Assembly (NCBI GenBank): GCA_902476265.1
Contig: CABSCP010000023.1
Span: 1-64,000 of the forward strand
Reading direction: 5' to 3'
From: an uncultured Lachnospiraceae bacterium
GTDB taxonomy: Bacteria > Bacillota > Clostridia > Lachnospirales > Lachnospiraceae
Length of the DNA: 64,000 nucleotides
The notes under the pieces were generated by a model that worked only from the letters and a program-made list of their open reading frames with translations, was not told where the DNA came from and searched no databases. Below, piece by piece: positions 32,961 through 42,166 of this stretch. Each line of letters opens with the position of its first letter. Position 1 is the stretch's first letter. The position numbers were made by a program, and so were the translations under genes.

Positions 32961-35921
32961 ATGAGAATCGACAAATATTACGAAGATCCCCATACTCTCC
33001 ATGTGGGGACCATGGAAAACAGGTGCTGGTATGTGCCAAAATCCCCGGAAGGAGAAAAAAGATGCGTCAGTCTGAGCGGATCGGACTGGAAATTTTCGTA
33101 TTTCCCGTACGTGGAAGCGGTGCCGGACGCTTTCCCGGAAGAAAGCTATGAGGGAGAAAACTTTTCTGATCTGGAGGTGCCCTCCTGCTGGCAGATGAAA
33201 GGATTTGACCAAAAGCAGTACACCAACGTCAGATATCCCTTCCCTTATGATCCGCCCTATGTGCCGGACGAAAATCCCTGTGGAGCATATCTGAAAGATT
33301 TTGTCCTGGATGAAAAGGAAACCGGGATGCGCCAGTTCCTCTATTTTGAAGGGGTGGATTCCTGTTTTTATGTGTGGGTGAACGGGGAGTTTGCCGGTTA
33401 CAGTCAGGTTTCCCACAGCCCCAGCGAATTTGAAATTACGGGCAGGACAAAGGCGGGGAAAAACCGTCTCAGCGTTCTGGTTTTGAAATGGTGTGACGGC
33501 AGCTATTTGGAGGACCAGGATAAACTGCGTTTTTCCGGTATTTTCAGAGATGTGCAGCTTTTGCTGCGCCCCATGGAATTTGTCCATGATTTCACGGTGC
33601 GCACGCCCGTAAACGAAGAGTACAACCGCGCTCAGGTGGAAGTGCGCTTCGATGCGCTGGAAGGCAGCCCGGCCATGAGCTGCGCGCTTTATGATGCCGA
33701 AGGCAACCTGGCAGGAAATGCTCAGAGCACCGGCGATCCCTGTGTGATTTTGGTGGACAGCCCGGTTTTGTGGAATGCGGAACAGCCTTATCTTTATACG
33801 TTAAAAATTGCCACTGCACAGGAAGTGATTGAGCAGAAAGTCGGTATCCGTACCGTTTCCGTGGAAAACGGAAAGATTTTAATCAACGGAAAGCAGGTAA
33901 AATTCCGGGGTGTGAACCGGCATGACAGTGATCCCGTAAAAGGAGCGACAGTGACCCTTGCGGATGTAAAAAAGGATCTGCAGCTGATGAAGGAGCATAA
34001 TGTGAACGCCATCCGCACCAGCCACTATCCCAATGCGCCCTGGTTTCCGGACCTCTGCAGCGAGTACGGCTTTTATGTGATCGCTGAGGCCGATGTGGAA
34101 TGCCACGGCGTCTGTACCATTTACAGCGAGAAAGAAAATGACAACTTCGGGCTCCTGGCACAGGATGAGCAATGGGGCGAAGCGATTCTGGACAGACAGA
34201 AACGCAACGTCATCCGGGACAAAAACCAGTGCTCTGTGATTTTCTGGTCTTTGGGAAATGAGAGTGGTTACGGAGAATGCTTTGAAGAAGCCGGAAGATG
34301 GGTGAAGAGATATGATCCTACCCGTCTGGTACATTATGAAGGAAGCGTCTGGGAGACCGGCGGTTATCATAACGATCTGTCCATGCTGGATGTGATGAGC
34401 CGCATGTACGCTTCCACGGAATGGGTGAAGGAGTATTGTGAGGACAGAAGACAGAAGAAGCCTCTCATTCAGTGTGAGTTCGTCCATGCCATGGGCAACG
34501 GCCCCGGGGATATTGAGGACTACATGCAGCTCATGTATGAGTATGATAAATTCTGCGGCGGGTTTGTCTGGGAATGGTGTGATCATGCGACCTGGGAAGG
34601 AAAAGCGGCAGACGGCAGGGATATGTACCATTACGGCGGAGATGCGGGCGAGTTTCCCCACGACGGCAACTTCTGCATGGACGGGCTGGTCTATCCCGAC
34701 AGAAGACCTCATACCGGGCTTCTGGAATGGAAGAACGCCATCCGCCCTGTGCGCGCGCAGCTTGTAAGCCTTGCCGAAGGTAAAATCAAACTGCGGAATA
34801 TGCAGGATTTTGCAGATCTTTCCGAAACGCTGGAACTGCAGTATGAGGTAAAAAGAAACGGCGGGCTTCTGGCCGCAGGTACCCTGAACGATTTGGCGTG
34901 CGCGCCTCATGACACGATTGAAATTACAATTCCCGCGCTGGCCGGTCTGGCAGGGGACAGAACCTATCTGAAACTGGAATATCTCCAGAAAAAGGACGAG
35001 GCGCTGACGAAAAAAGGCCGCAGCATGGGCTTCGACCAGTTCCCTCTCTTTGAAGAAGCAGAGCAGACGCTGGAACTGGCGGAGGCAGGGGAACTGAACC
35101 TGGAAGAAAATCAGGACAGCTTTGTCATCCGCTCCGGCCGGATCCGCTACCGCTTCGGAAAGAAGCAGGCGGCTTTTGTCTCCATGGAAAAGGACGGGAA
35201 AGACAGAATCGAAGCGCCTGTGAAATGGAGTACTTACCGGGCGCCGGTGGACAACGATATGTACATCAGTAAGAAATGGATGGAAGCCGGCTATGACAAA
35301 CCCTGGACAAAAGTATATGAATGCAGCGCGCAGCTGACAGGGGAAATCGTGCGGATATCCTGCAGCTTTTCCGTTGCCAGCGCTTACCGTCAGCCTTTCC
35401 TCCATGCAAAGGCGCTGTGGGAAATCAACGCGGACGGTGCGGTAAAGCTTGTGCTGGATGCAGAGAAAGACAAGGATTTCCCGTATCTGCCCCGTTTTGG
35501 GCTGGCGTTCACTCTGCCCGAGTCGGAAAACAAAGTAGAGTACTTTGGCTACGGGCCGTCCGAAAGCTACCGGGATAAGCACCGCGCCTGCTGGATGGAC
35601 CGTTTTGAAACCACGGTGGACGGCCTTCATGAAGATTATGTCCGCCCGCAGGAAAACGGCAGCCACTGGAACTGCTATGAGGTGCAGGCAGGCGGTATCC
35701 ATGCTGCAGGCAGCAGACCGTTTTCCTTCAACGCTTCCTATTATACGGTGGAGGAACTGGCGAAGAAGGCCCATAACTATGAATTGGAAAAATCCGGCCA
35801 TATCATCCTTCATCTGGATTATGGCATGAGCGGCGTGGGCTCCAATTCCTGTGGGCCGGAACTGCTCCGGCAGTACAGACTGGACGAAGAAATGATTCAT
35901 TGGGAATTGAAGATTGACTGA
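32961..35921 (+). CDS. GH2 beta-galactosidase (LacZ type)
   Basis: A 986-residue family 2 glycosidase with jelly-roll, immunoglobulin-like, TIM-barrel and C-terminal beta-galactosidase small-chain domains. The acid/base Glu434 lies in SLGNESG and the nucleophile Glu506 in QCEFVHAMGNG; VNRHD and RTSHYPN are also typical. No signal peptide is seen, so it acts on imported lactose or galactosides inside the cell. A well-placed AAGGAG precedes the ATG. There is no transporter beside it. A terminator follows directly. Confidence 0.93.
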   Translation: MRIDKYYEDPHTLHVGTMENRCWYVPKSPEGEKRCVSLSGSDWKFSYFPYVEAVPDAFPEESYEGENFSDLEVPSCWQMKGFDQKQYTNVRYPFPYDPPYVPDENPCGAYLKDFVLDEKETGMRQFLYFEGVDSCFYVWVNGEFAGYSQVSHSPSEFEITGRTKAGKNRLSVLVLKWCDGSYLEDQDKLRFSGIFRDVQLLLRPMEFVHDFTVRTPVNEEYNRAQVEVRFDALEGSPAMSCALYDAEGNLAGNAQSTGDPCVILVDSPVLWNAEQPYLYTLKIATAQEVIEQKVGIRTVSVENGKILINGKQVKFRGVNRHDSDPVKGATVTLADVKKDLQLMKEHNVNAIRTSHYPNAPWFPDLCSEYGFYVIAEADVECHGVCTIYSEKENDNFGLLAQDEQWGEAILDRQKRNVIRDKNQCSVIFWSLGNESGYGECFEEAGRWVKRYDPTRLVHYEGSVWETGGYHNDLSMLDVMSRMYASTEWVKEYCEDRRQKKPLIQCEFVHAMGNGPGDIEDYMQLMYEYDKFCGGFVWEWCDHATWEGKAADGRDMYHYGGDAGEFPHDGNFCMDGLVYPDRRPHTGLLEWKNAIRPVRAQLVSLAEGKIKLRNMQDFADLSETLELQYEVKRNGGLLAAGTLNDLACAPHDTIEITIPALAGLAGDRTYLKLEYLQKKDEALTKKGRSMGFDQFPLFEEAEQTLELAEAGELNLEENQDSFVIRSGRIRYRFGKKQAAFVSMEKDGKDRIEAPVKWSTYRAPVDNDMYISKKWMEAGYDKPWTKVYECSAQLTGEIVRISCSFSVASAYRQPFLHAKALWEINADGAVKLVLDAEKDKDFPYLPRFGLAFTLPESENKVEYFGYGPSESYRDKHRACWMDRFETTVDGLHEDYVRPQENGSHWNCYEVQAGGIHAAGSRPFSFNASYYTVEELAKKAHNYELEKSGHIILHLDYGMSGVGSNSCGPELLRQYRLDEEMIHWELKID

Positions 35922-35925
35922 TCAG

Positions 35926-35960
35926 ACCGCCGTATGGGAATTTCCTGTACGGCGGTTTTT
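35926..35960 (+). terminator. Terminator of the beta-galactosidase gene
   Basis: Arms ACCGCCGTA (35926-35934) and TACGGCGGT (35948-35956) with a 13-base loop are followed by TTTT. It begins five bases after the stop codon and is a standard Rho-independent terminator. Confidence 0.88.
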
Positions 35961-36009
35961 GACCGCATTGTGAAGGGCAATCTGACCGCGTTCCCATCAG
36001 AAAAAGGCC

Positions 36010-36067
36010 TTGACATTTAAGGTCTATAGTTATAGACTAAAAACAGGAAAGGTCTATAATCATAGAC
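36010..36067 (+). promoter_or_regulatory. BlaI-type promoter with two operators
   Basis: TTGACA (36010-36015) lies 17 bases before TAGACT (36033-36038). A dyad GTCTATAGTTATAGAC at 36022-36037 covers the spacer and -10 box. A second, GTCTATAATCATAGAC at 36052-36067, lies just downstream with centres 30 bases apart, near three helical turns. Two half-site pairs of this kind are how BlaI/MecI repressors bind, so autoregulation of the repressor/sensor operon is expected. Confidence 0.85.
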
Positions 36068-36117
36068 TTACTTTGGGAAGATATAGTTTATATTCGTTTA
36101 GAGAAGAGGAGAAACCG

Positions 36118-36477
36118 ATGGACGGATGGAGATTAAGCGACAGTGAATGCAGGCTGATTTCGGCGGTCTGGGAGGGGGAGCCGGTGAATTCCACGGAGCT
36201 TGTGAAGCGCTGTGAACAGAAGTATGGATGGAAGAAATCCACCACCTATACCATTTTAAAGAAGCTGGAACAAAAGGGCGCAGTGCGCAATACCGATGCG
36301 GTGGTGGTTTCCCTGGTGGACCGGCAGCAGGTGATTCGTACCGAAGGGCGGGATCTGCTGCACAGGACAGGCAGTTCCCTTCCGGATTTTTTTGCGGCGT
36401 TTTTAAAGGACCGTAAGCTCACCGGGGAAGAAGCGCAGCGTATTTATGAGATGATTCAGGAGGCCCGGGAAGAGTAA
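36118..36477 (+). CDS. BlaI/MecI/CopY family repressor
   Basis: A 119-residue winged-helix repressor: LSDSECRLISAVWEGEPVNS, KKSTTYTILKKLEQKGAV and a C-terminal dimerisation helix region. The open frame extends to 36010 but that part contains the promoter and operators; the ATG at 36118 has GAGGAG upstream. In BlaI/MecI systems the repressor is cleaved after the BlaR1 partner senses its signal. The partner gene follows 18 bases later. What it controls apart from itself is unknown; no beta-lactamase gene lies in this window. Confidence 0.92.
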   Translation: MDGWRLSDSECRLISAVWEGEPVNSTELVKRCEQKYGWKKSTTYTILKKLEQKGAVRNTDAVVVSLVDRQQVIRTEGRDLLHRTGSSLPDFFAAFLKDRKLTGEEAQRIYEMIQEAREE

Positions 36478-36495
36478 CGGCGGAAGGGAGAAAGA

Positions 36496-39135
36496 ATGTC
36501 TGATTTCGTTCTGATGATATTGAAAATGTCCCTGGAAGCATCGGTGGTTCTCTGTGCGGTACTGCTCTTGCGCATGGCGTTTCGGAAACTGCCCAAAAGT
36601 TATACCTGTATCCTGTGGCTGCTTGTGCTGGTGCGTCTGTTATGCCCGGTGACAGTCAGAAGCAGTTTCAGCCTGATCCCCGATGTCAGGGCAGGGATAG
36701 AAGCAAGCCGGGCTGAACGGGAAGACAATATTACGGCTTCCCGGGGAAAGCTGCAGTCCGATACGCTTCCGGAGAGTGATCTGCAGTCCGACAGCCTACA
36801 GAGAAACGGCGCGCCGGATGAGGCGGGTTTTTCGGATGGGAATGCCCATACAGATGGGAACGCTCCGGTTCCGGCGGAGCCTTTCCGCCATAGGGCAGCG
36901 AGCGCATTTTTATCCTTCTGGTCTCAATGGGGATGGGCGGCAAGTCTACTCTGGGCAGCGGGTGCAGTGTCGCTTTTCGCTATATATCTGACCCGGTATT
37001 TCCGGTGGAAGAAGAGAATGGGCGGACGGGAAGAAAGAAAAACCACAGGCAGCGGCCGTAGAAGCCGGTTTTCGGGCGCAGCGCTGGTGGAAAGCAGCCG
37101 CGTGGAAGAACCTTTTGTCCGGGGTGTTTTTTTCCCGGTGATTTACCTGCCGGAAGGACTGGAAGAGAAGGAGCGGTCTTACATCCTCTGCCATGAACAG
37201 ATGCATATCCGGCACCGGGATCCTCTATGGCGGCTTCTGTGGCAGGCAGCGCTGGTGCTCCACTGGTTTAATCCGCTGGTATGGATTGGGGCAGGGCTGG
37301 CGACCAAAGATATGGAAATGTTCTGCGATGAAAGCGTGATGAAGCGGTTTGGGAACAGGGCGCGGCAGGAATATGCCATGACGCTCTTGCATTTTTCCGT
37401 GAAAAGAAGCGGCCTTCCTTTTCCGGTCGCTTTTGGGGAAAGCAATACGGAAAGCAGGATCGCCCACATTCTGAAAACGAAGCGGCCGGCGCTTACGGCC
37501 AGCATCCTTGCGGCTTTGGTGATCGCGTTGGCGGCCGCCCTTTTCCTCACCAATCCGCAAAAACCGGAAAACAGCGGCACAGCGGAAAATGGGGCTGCGC
37601 TGTCCCGGGCGGAAACCAATCCTTCGGAGGAAGCGGACAGAAACAAAAGCGAATCCGTGACAGAGACCCGGGAAGCCTTTCCCGAGGACCGGGCCCAACA
37701 GATCCTTGCGTTGGCCGGGGAATGGGGAACCGCTTTTGTGGAGCGGAACGGAACCGCCATGGAAGCCTGTCTGACGGACCCGGGCAAAATGGAAGAAGCC
37801 GGCTATGAAAAGCTGCCGGACGGCGGATATGAAGTGGGGTGGTCTTCCCCCTGGCCCTGGGAGACGGATTTTAGGATCAACTATGCCAGAGACAGGGAGG
37901 AAGCCGTGATTTACTACTATGCACGGACCTCCGACCCTTCGGTGACGGTGTGGAAGCAGGTTTTGACGCTGGAATGGCAGGGCGGTCGCTACGCCGTAGC
38001 GGATTGGAGCACGGATATGTCGCCGGTGGATTCGGCGGCGGATTTTTGGGACAGATATCATTATGAACCTTCCGAAGAATACGGGATGTCGGGCGGCGGC
38101 TACCGCTTTTTGGAAACCCCTCTGGACTGGCTCTCCCGGTCAGAATCCGAGAGCAGCGCATCGGAACCGGCGATAGCGGCTGTCCTGATGCGGCAGGAAC
38201 AGGAAGGGAGCAGTCATGCGGCCCTGTTTCTGTCGCCGGAGAGCGCGGCCCAAAACCAGCTGAACCTGGAGGGCGGGAAGGCGGTCTTTGTGGAAAATCC
38301 CGAACCGGATAAGGCTTATCTGCGGTGGGAATTCGGGGACGGTCAGACAGATGTGATCTGTCTGAAACATCCTGGCATTCTCCCGGACGGCGGCGGACAG
38401 GAATCCCGGCTGTGGCTGGTGGAAGATATCCTGGAAGAAGAGGAATACCAGACGCGGCTGAACCGTTCCAGACTGAGACAGTCTTATGAAGAAGATCCGG
38501 AAAAGCTCTCAGGCACTTCGCTGCAGGGAGAAGAAGGGCTGATGGAAGCCATGAGGGGAGGGGCGCATTGCGTGATGCTTGCCGGGACACCGGACGGCAG
38601 CGCCCGGCTTTATGGCCTGGTGACAGACGGGAATCCCCGGGGGCTTTTTTTAGAGGAGCAGGGGCGGCTGCAGTATTTGGACTGGGATTATGTTTCCTCA
38701 CAGCTGCTTTTACCCAAACTGGGAAAAGGGGATTATGACGGGGACGGGCAGGAAGAACTGGCTATCGTCCTGCACACGCAGACGGGGACGGGGCTGGCGG
38801 TGGAACAGCTTTTCTGCCTGGAACAGCAAAAAGACGGCGGCTGGGCCGTTCGAGAGTATGAAAGCCGGAATTACCAAAAGCAGATTGCAAATGATAAGGA
38901 ACTTTGGGAAGAGGAACTGGCGCGGCTTTGGGAACAGCCGGAAACAGAACAGCCTTTTTCCTATGGGGATTTCGTGTATTTTGAACTGGACGGCGATCAT
39001 ATCTCTATCCTATTGATTCCCGGAATGGCAGAAGAGGGGGTTCCCTTTTTGCAGTATACGGATGTTTCCGTGCGGGCAAAGGTCATATATGACGGCAGCG
39101 GCTTCTCTCTGAAAGATTATGAAATCGTTCCGTAA
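36496..39135 (+). CDS. BlaR1/M56-type membrane metallopeptidase with large unknown ectodomain
   Basis: An 879-residue sensor protease. Four hydrophobic segments (about 7-27, 36-53, 148-168, 337-355) frame a cytoplasmic peptidase domain with the zinc motif HEQMH (His233, Glu234, His237) and the downstream EMFCDE. The C-terminal 520 residues should lie outside. Instead of the penicillin-binding domain of BlaR1 they show no SxxK/SDN/KTG set that I can see, but a VCBS-like calcium-loop motif DYDGDGQEELAIV near residue 750. It would sense a stress other than covalent beta-lactam binding and trigger removal of the BlaI-like repressor. Confidence 0.85.
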   Translation: MSDFVLMILKMSLEASVVLCAVLLLRMAFRKLPKSYTCILWLLVLVRLLCPVTVRSSFSLIPDVRAGIEASRAEREDNITASRGKLQSDTLPESDLQSDSLQRNGAPDEAGFSDGNAHTDGNAPVPAEPFRHRAASAFLSFWSQWGWAASLLWAAGAVSLFAIYLTRYFRWKKRMGGREERKTTGSGRRSRFSGAALVESSRVEEPFVRGVFFPVIYLPEGLEEKERSYILCHEQMHIRHRDPLWRLLWQAALVLHWFNPLVWIGAGLATKDMEMFCDESVMKRFGNRARQEYAMTLLHFSVKRSGLPFPVAFGESNTESRIAHILKTKRPALTASILAALVIALAAALFLTNPQKPENSGTAENGAALSRAETNPSEEADRNKSESVTETREAFPEDRAQQILALAGEWGTAFVERNGTAMEACLTDPGKMEEAGYEKLPDGGYEVGWSSPWPWETDFRINYARDREEAVIYYYARTSDPSVTVWKQVLTLEWQGGRYAVADWSTDMSPVDSAADFWDRYHYEPSEEYGMSGGGYRFLETPLDWLSRSESESSASEPAIAAVLMRQEQEGSSHAALFLSPESAAQNQLNLEGGKAVFVENPEPDKAYLRWEFGDGQTDVICLKHPGILPDGGGQESRLWLVEDILEEEEYQTRLNRSRLRQSYEEDPEKLSGTSLQGEEGLMEAMRGGAHCVMLAGTPDGSARLYGLVTDGNPRGLFLEEQGRLQYLDWDYVSSQLLLPKLGKGDYDGDGQEELAIVLHTQTGTGLAVEQLFCLEQQKDGGWAVREYESRNYQKQIANDKELWEEELARLWEQPETEQPFSYGDFVYFELDGDHISILLIPGMAEEGVPFLQYTDVSVRAKVIYDGSGFSLKDYEIVP

Positions 39136-39144
39136 GATAAAAGG

Positions 39145-39187
39145 GCCGAAGGGCGCAGAACATAAAATCTGCGCCCTCCGGCTTTTT
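39145..39187 (+). terminator. Terminator after the BlaR1-like gene
   Basis: Fifteen-base arms at 39145-39159 (GCCGAAGGGCGCAGA) and 39168-39182 pair with one mismatch around an eight-base loop and are followed by TTTTT. It ends the BlaI/BlaR1 operon and separates it from the convergent peptidase gene. Confidence 0.88.
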
Positions 39188-39207
39188 CAAGAACGAAAGG
39201 AGAATTA

Positions 39208-40260
39208 TTATCCCAGATATGCTTTCAGCAGGCCGAAGGTATTTTCCATTCCTTTTATATGGCTTCGTTCATAGCCGTGAGAAGCATAGACGCCGGAACC
39301 GATCAGCCCGTGTCGGCAGTCATGACCGGCGCTTAAAGTCGCTTCCGCGTCGGAGCCATAGTGGGGGTACACATCTACGGCAAAATCCAGCCCAGCTTCT
39401 TTTGCAGCATTTACCAGTGCGGTTACCACATCATAATGATAAGGACCGCCGGAGTCCTTTGCGCAGATAGAAACCTGGGTTTCCTTACAGCCCAGACCGT
39501 TTCCTACACAGCCCATATCCACGGACAGCACTTCCGTAACGCCTTCCGGTACGGAGGCGGAGCCGCCGTGTCCCACTTCTTCAAAAACGGTGATATGCTG
39601 ATAAATCCTGCGGGCCGTTTTTACATTTTCCTCTTTCAAATATCTGGCATAACCCAGCAAAATACCGACGCTCAGCTTATCATCCAGAAAACGGCTTTTG
39701 ATGAAGCCGGAATCGGTCACCACGGTGCGGGGATCAAAACATACGATATCCCCGGGCAGGATGCCCAGTGCAGTCACGTCCTCTTTGCTGTTCACAAGCT
39801 CATCCAGCACAACCTCCATCACATCATAGGAACGGGAAGTGGAACTATAAGTTCCGTTCACATGGATGGAAGCGTTCTGCATCTGGAAAGTGCCGCAGTA
39901 AACCTTTCCGTCCCTGGTGTAGATGCGGCAGTTTTCCGCCTCGGCATTGTTTGGATTCATGCCGCCCAAAGGGGTGAGAAGTAGTCTGCCCTCAGAGGTG
40001 ATGTCACAGACCATTGCCCCCAGCGTATCCATATGCGCTTCCAGAAGGATGGCCCCGTCTCCGGGGGTGCTGCTTTCCGTCTGTGTGCCTTCACTCACAC
40101 AGACCAGTATGCCCCCTTTGTTTGTGAGCAGCGGGTCATAGCCCAGTCTTTTGTATTCAGCCAGAACATATTCTGCAGCCCTGGCGGTGAATCCTGTGGG
40201 GCTGTCGATGGCCAGCACATTTTTGGTCTGTTCCAGCATATAAGAAGTGATTTCGTCCAT
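39208..40260 (-). CDS. M42 family metallo-aminopeptidase
   Basis: A 350-residue di-metal aminopeptidase/endoglucanase-like enzyme. Metal ligands and catalytic residues are visible in LLEAHMDTLG, FLDDKLSVG, VFEEVGHGGS, SVDMGCVGNG and the final ERSHIKGMENT. M42 enzymes are large cytoplasmic tetrahedral complexes that trim peptides. The ATG at 40260 with TTGGAG upstream is chosen over an in-frame start at 40335. It is transcribed alone, convergent with the BlaI/BlaR1 operon. Confidence 0.9.
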   Translation of the reverse strand: MDEITSYMLEQTKNVLAIDSPTGFTARAAEYVLAEYKRLGYDPLLTNKGGILVCVSEGTQTESSTPGDGAILLEAHMDTLGAMVCDITSEGRLLLTPLGGMNPNNAEAENCRIYTRDGKVYCGTFQMQNASIHVNGTYSSTSRSYDVMEVVLDELVNSKEDVTALGILPGDIVCFDPRTVVTDSGFIKSRFLDDKLSVGILLGYARYLKEENVKTARRIYQHITVFEEVGHGGSASVPEGVTEVLSVDMGCVGNGLGCKETQVSICAKDSGGPYHYDVVTALVNAAKEAGLDFAVDVYPHYGSDAEATLSAGHDCRHGLIGSGVYASHGYERSHIKGMENTFGLLKAYLG

Positions 40261-40394
40261 TTGTTCTCCAATCTGCCGCTGAAACGGCATTTTTTCTTTT
40301 TTCTTATCATAGCAAATAGGCAGGGCAATTGACAAGCTGGATGACAGGTATTCTATACAAAAATAGGAAAAGTTTAGAAAACGATATTTTTATA

Positions 40395-40424
40395 TTGACA
40401 ATAGTGTGTAACGCACACTATAAT
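40395..40424 (+). promoter_or_regulatory. PadR-type promoter and operator
   Basis: TTGACA (40395-40400) and TATAAT (40419-40424) are both perfect, 18 bases apart. The spacer holds the perfect dyad TAGTGTG-TAACG-CACACTA (40402-40420), which reaches into the -10 box. It is an ideal repressor site for the PadR-family product of the operon. Confidence 0.85.
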
Positions 40425-40530
40425 ATAGAAAACAGCAGAGGATGAAAAGATGCGGATTCGACGGCACCGGGCAGGAGAGGGGAAACGGCGTCCGCCAAAG
40501 GCAGCGGTTTGATTCCGGAAAGGAGACAAT

Positions 40531-40866
40531 ATGGAGAAAGAAGAGGTTTTGGCTGGTCTTTTGCAGGAACTCAAGCGTGGAACGATCGTTCTGAGCGTCT
40601 TAAGCCAGCTGCAAAAGCCCATGTACGGCTATAACCTGGTGACATTGCTGGCGGAAAGCGGCATGCCGGTGGAAACGAACACGCTGTATCCGCTTTTGCG
40701 GAGGCTGGAAGGCCAGGGAATGCTGACCAGCGAATGGGATGTGGGAGAAGGAAAACCCCGGAAATATTATGTGATCACAAAGGACGGCAAAGAAGTATAT
40801 CAGGCGCTGCGCAGACAATGGGAAAAAAATGCGGCCTGTATGCAGGAACTGTTAAAGGAAGATTGA
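40531..40866 (+). CDS. PadR family transcriptional repressor
   Basis: A 111-residue regulator with a PadR winged helix (LKRGTIVLSVLSQLQKPMYGYNL, TLYPLLRRLEGQGML, PRKYYVITKDGK) and a short C-terminal dimerisation helix, as in the PadR-s2 group. Preceded by AAAGGAG. It heads an operon with a HAAS-domain membrane protein and lies about 107 bases after a promoter with an internal dyad. It probably represses its own operon until a small-molecule or envelope signal is bound. Confidence 0.93.
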   Translation: MEKEEVLAGLLQELKRGTIVLSVLSQLQKPMYGYNLVTLLAESGMPVETNTLYPLLRRLEGQGMLTSEWDVGEGKPRKYYVITKDGKEVYQALRRQWEKNAACMQELLKED

Positions 40867-40912
40867 AGGACAACGGCGAAAGAACGGAGCCGGAGTGAAA
40901 ATGGAGGAAGCG

Positions 40913-41941
40913 ATGAAAAATCAGGAATTGATAGACCGGTATGTATACGCAGTGGTAAAACATATGCCCCGGAAACAGGCGGAAGATATCGATAAGGAGC
41001 TGCATGGTTTAATAGAAGATATGCTGGCGGAACGGTGCGGGGAACGTCCGGCAGAGCAGAAGGATGTCCTTGTTATTTTAACGGAGCTGGGAACGCCCCA
41101 GGAACTCGCCTCTCAATATGGACAGGATAAGGACAGCTGCCTGATCGGTCAGCCTTATTACAGTCAGTATAAACTGGTGGTGAAATGGGTACTTTTTGCG
41201 GTGGTGATCGGATTGACCATAGCCATGGCAGTGGGCCTGATCCTGAAATCGCTGGACGGAAGCCTTACGGGATTGTCGGCGGCAGGACAGGCTGCGCAGT
41301 GGCTGGGCTCGCTTTTTGCTTCTTCTCTGGGAGTGATCGGCGGCCTGACCGTAGTATATGCCTTTTTACAGAAAAAAGGAATCCGTCTGGAGGAGACGCC
41401 GGGATTTTCCACAAATTTGCTGGAATTGCCCCCTGTGCCGGAAAAGAAAGAAAAGGTGAGCAGGTGCGATGCCATTGTGGATATCGTTCTTTCCATACTG
41501 TTTCTGTGTGTGTTCCTTCTTTTCCCCAACATCATTATGGGCGTATTCCAAAGGAGCGACGGAGTGAAAGGGGTGCCCTTTTTCAATGAAGCGGTCATAA
41601 GAGAAATCTGGTACATCATTATGGGCATTGCGGTATGCGGTGTGGCCAAGGGTGTATTTGAGCTGATGGAAGGCCGCTATACCATGCGTCTGGCTGTAGT
41701 GAAAGGCATCTGCGGTCTGGCGGATATCGTGCTGTGCCTTCTGTTTGTCACAAGAGAGGGAATCATCAATGAAGGATTTCTGGAAAATACAGCGGTTACG
41801 TTTCAGGGGAAAGATGCCTGGATGGGGACGCTGTTTTTCCCCAGACTGCTGATGCTTCTGTTTATCCTGTGTGTATTTGCCAATATACTGGAGTTTGGAA
41901 CCGCGCTTTATAAAGCGCTTCGATATCGGAGAAATGAATAA
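40913..41941 (+). CDS. HAAS-domain membrane protein
   Basis: A 342-residue protein with an N-terminal HAAS-like signalling segment (YAVVKHMPRKQAEDIDKELHGLIEDML) and six or seven hydrophobic segments from residue 85 on. HAAS-domain proteins are commonly coded downstream of PadR regulators. The ATG at 40913 is preceded by GGAGGAAG; upstream GTG and ATG codons (40895, 40901) are less suited. Function unknown; possibly a membrane sensor or transporter-like protein in the PadR circuit. Confidence 0.8.
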   Translation: MKNQELIDRYVYAVVKHMPRKQAEDIDKELHGLIEDMLAERCGERPAEQKDVLVILTELGTPQELASQYGQDKDSCLIGQPYYSQYKLVVKWVLFAVVIGLTIAMAVGLILKSLDGSLTGLSAAGQAAQWLGSLFASSLGVIGGLTVVYAFLQKKGIRLEETPGFSTNLLELPPVPEKKEKVSRCDAIVDIVLSILFLCVFLLFPNIIMGVFQRSDGVKGVPFFNEAVIREIWYIIMGIAVCGVAKGVFELMEGRYTMRLAVVKGICGLADIVLCLLFVTREGIINEGFLENTAVTFQGKDAWMGTLFFPRLLMLLFILCVFANILEFGTALYKALRYRRNE

Positions 41942-42166
41942 CGGAAAGATGTTTTTTTATCACAGGAATTGTTGCGGAATTTTCAGAAAATAGTAGCATT
42001 TTTAACAAAAATATGATATTATACTAAGCATAGAAGTCATCGGGAAATTGTTTTGTCGGAGGATTTCCGGATTCTGAAACGGCGGAATGGAAACATTCGG
42101 AAGGAGTTTCCAAACGGCGGATTGAGGCAGTGGCGCCGGCTTGCGGCGATATGCGGGGGTATAAGA

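Noticed and set aside
33879..35900. Long reverse frame of 673 codons within the beta-galactosidase gene
   Set aside because: The forward gene has all catalytic motifs; the reverse reading has no recognisable domain and arises from codon bias.
36010..36117. Upstream extension of the BlaI gene
   Set aside because: The stretch holds the promoter and both operators; ATG 36118 has GAGGAG.
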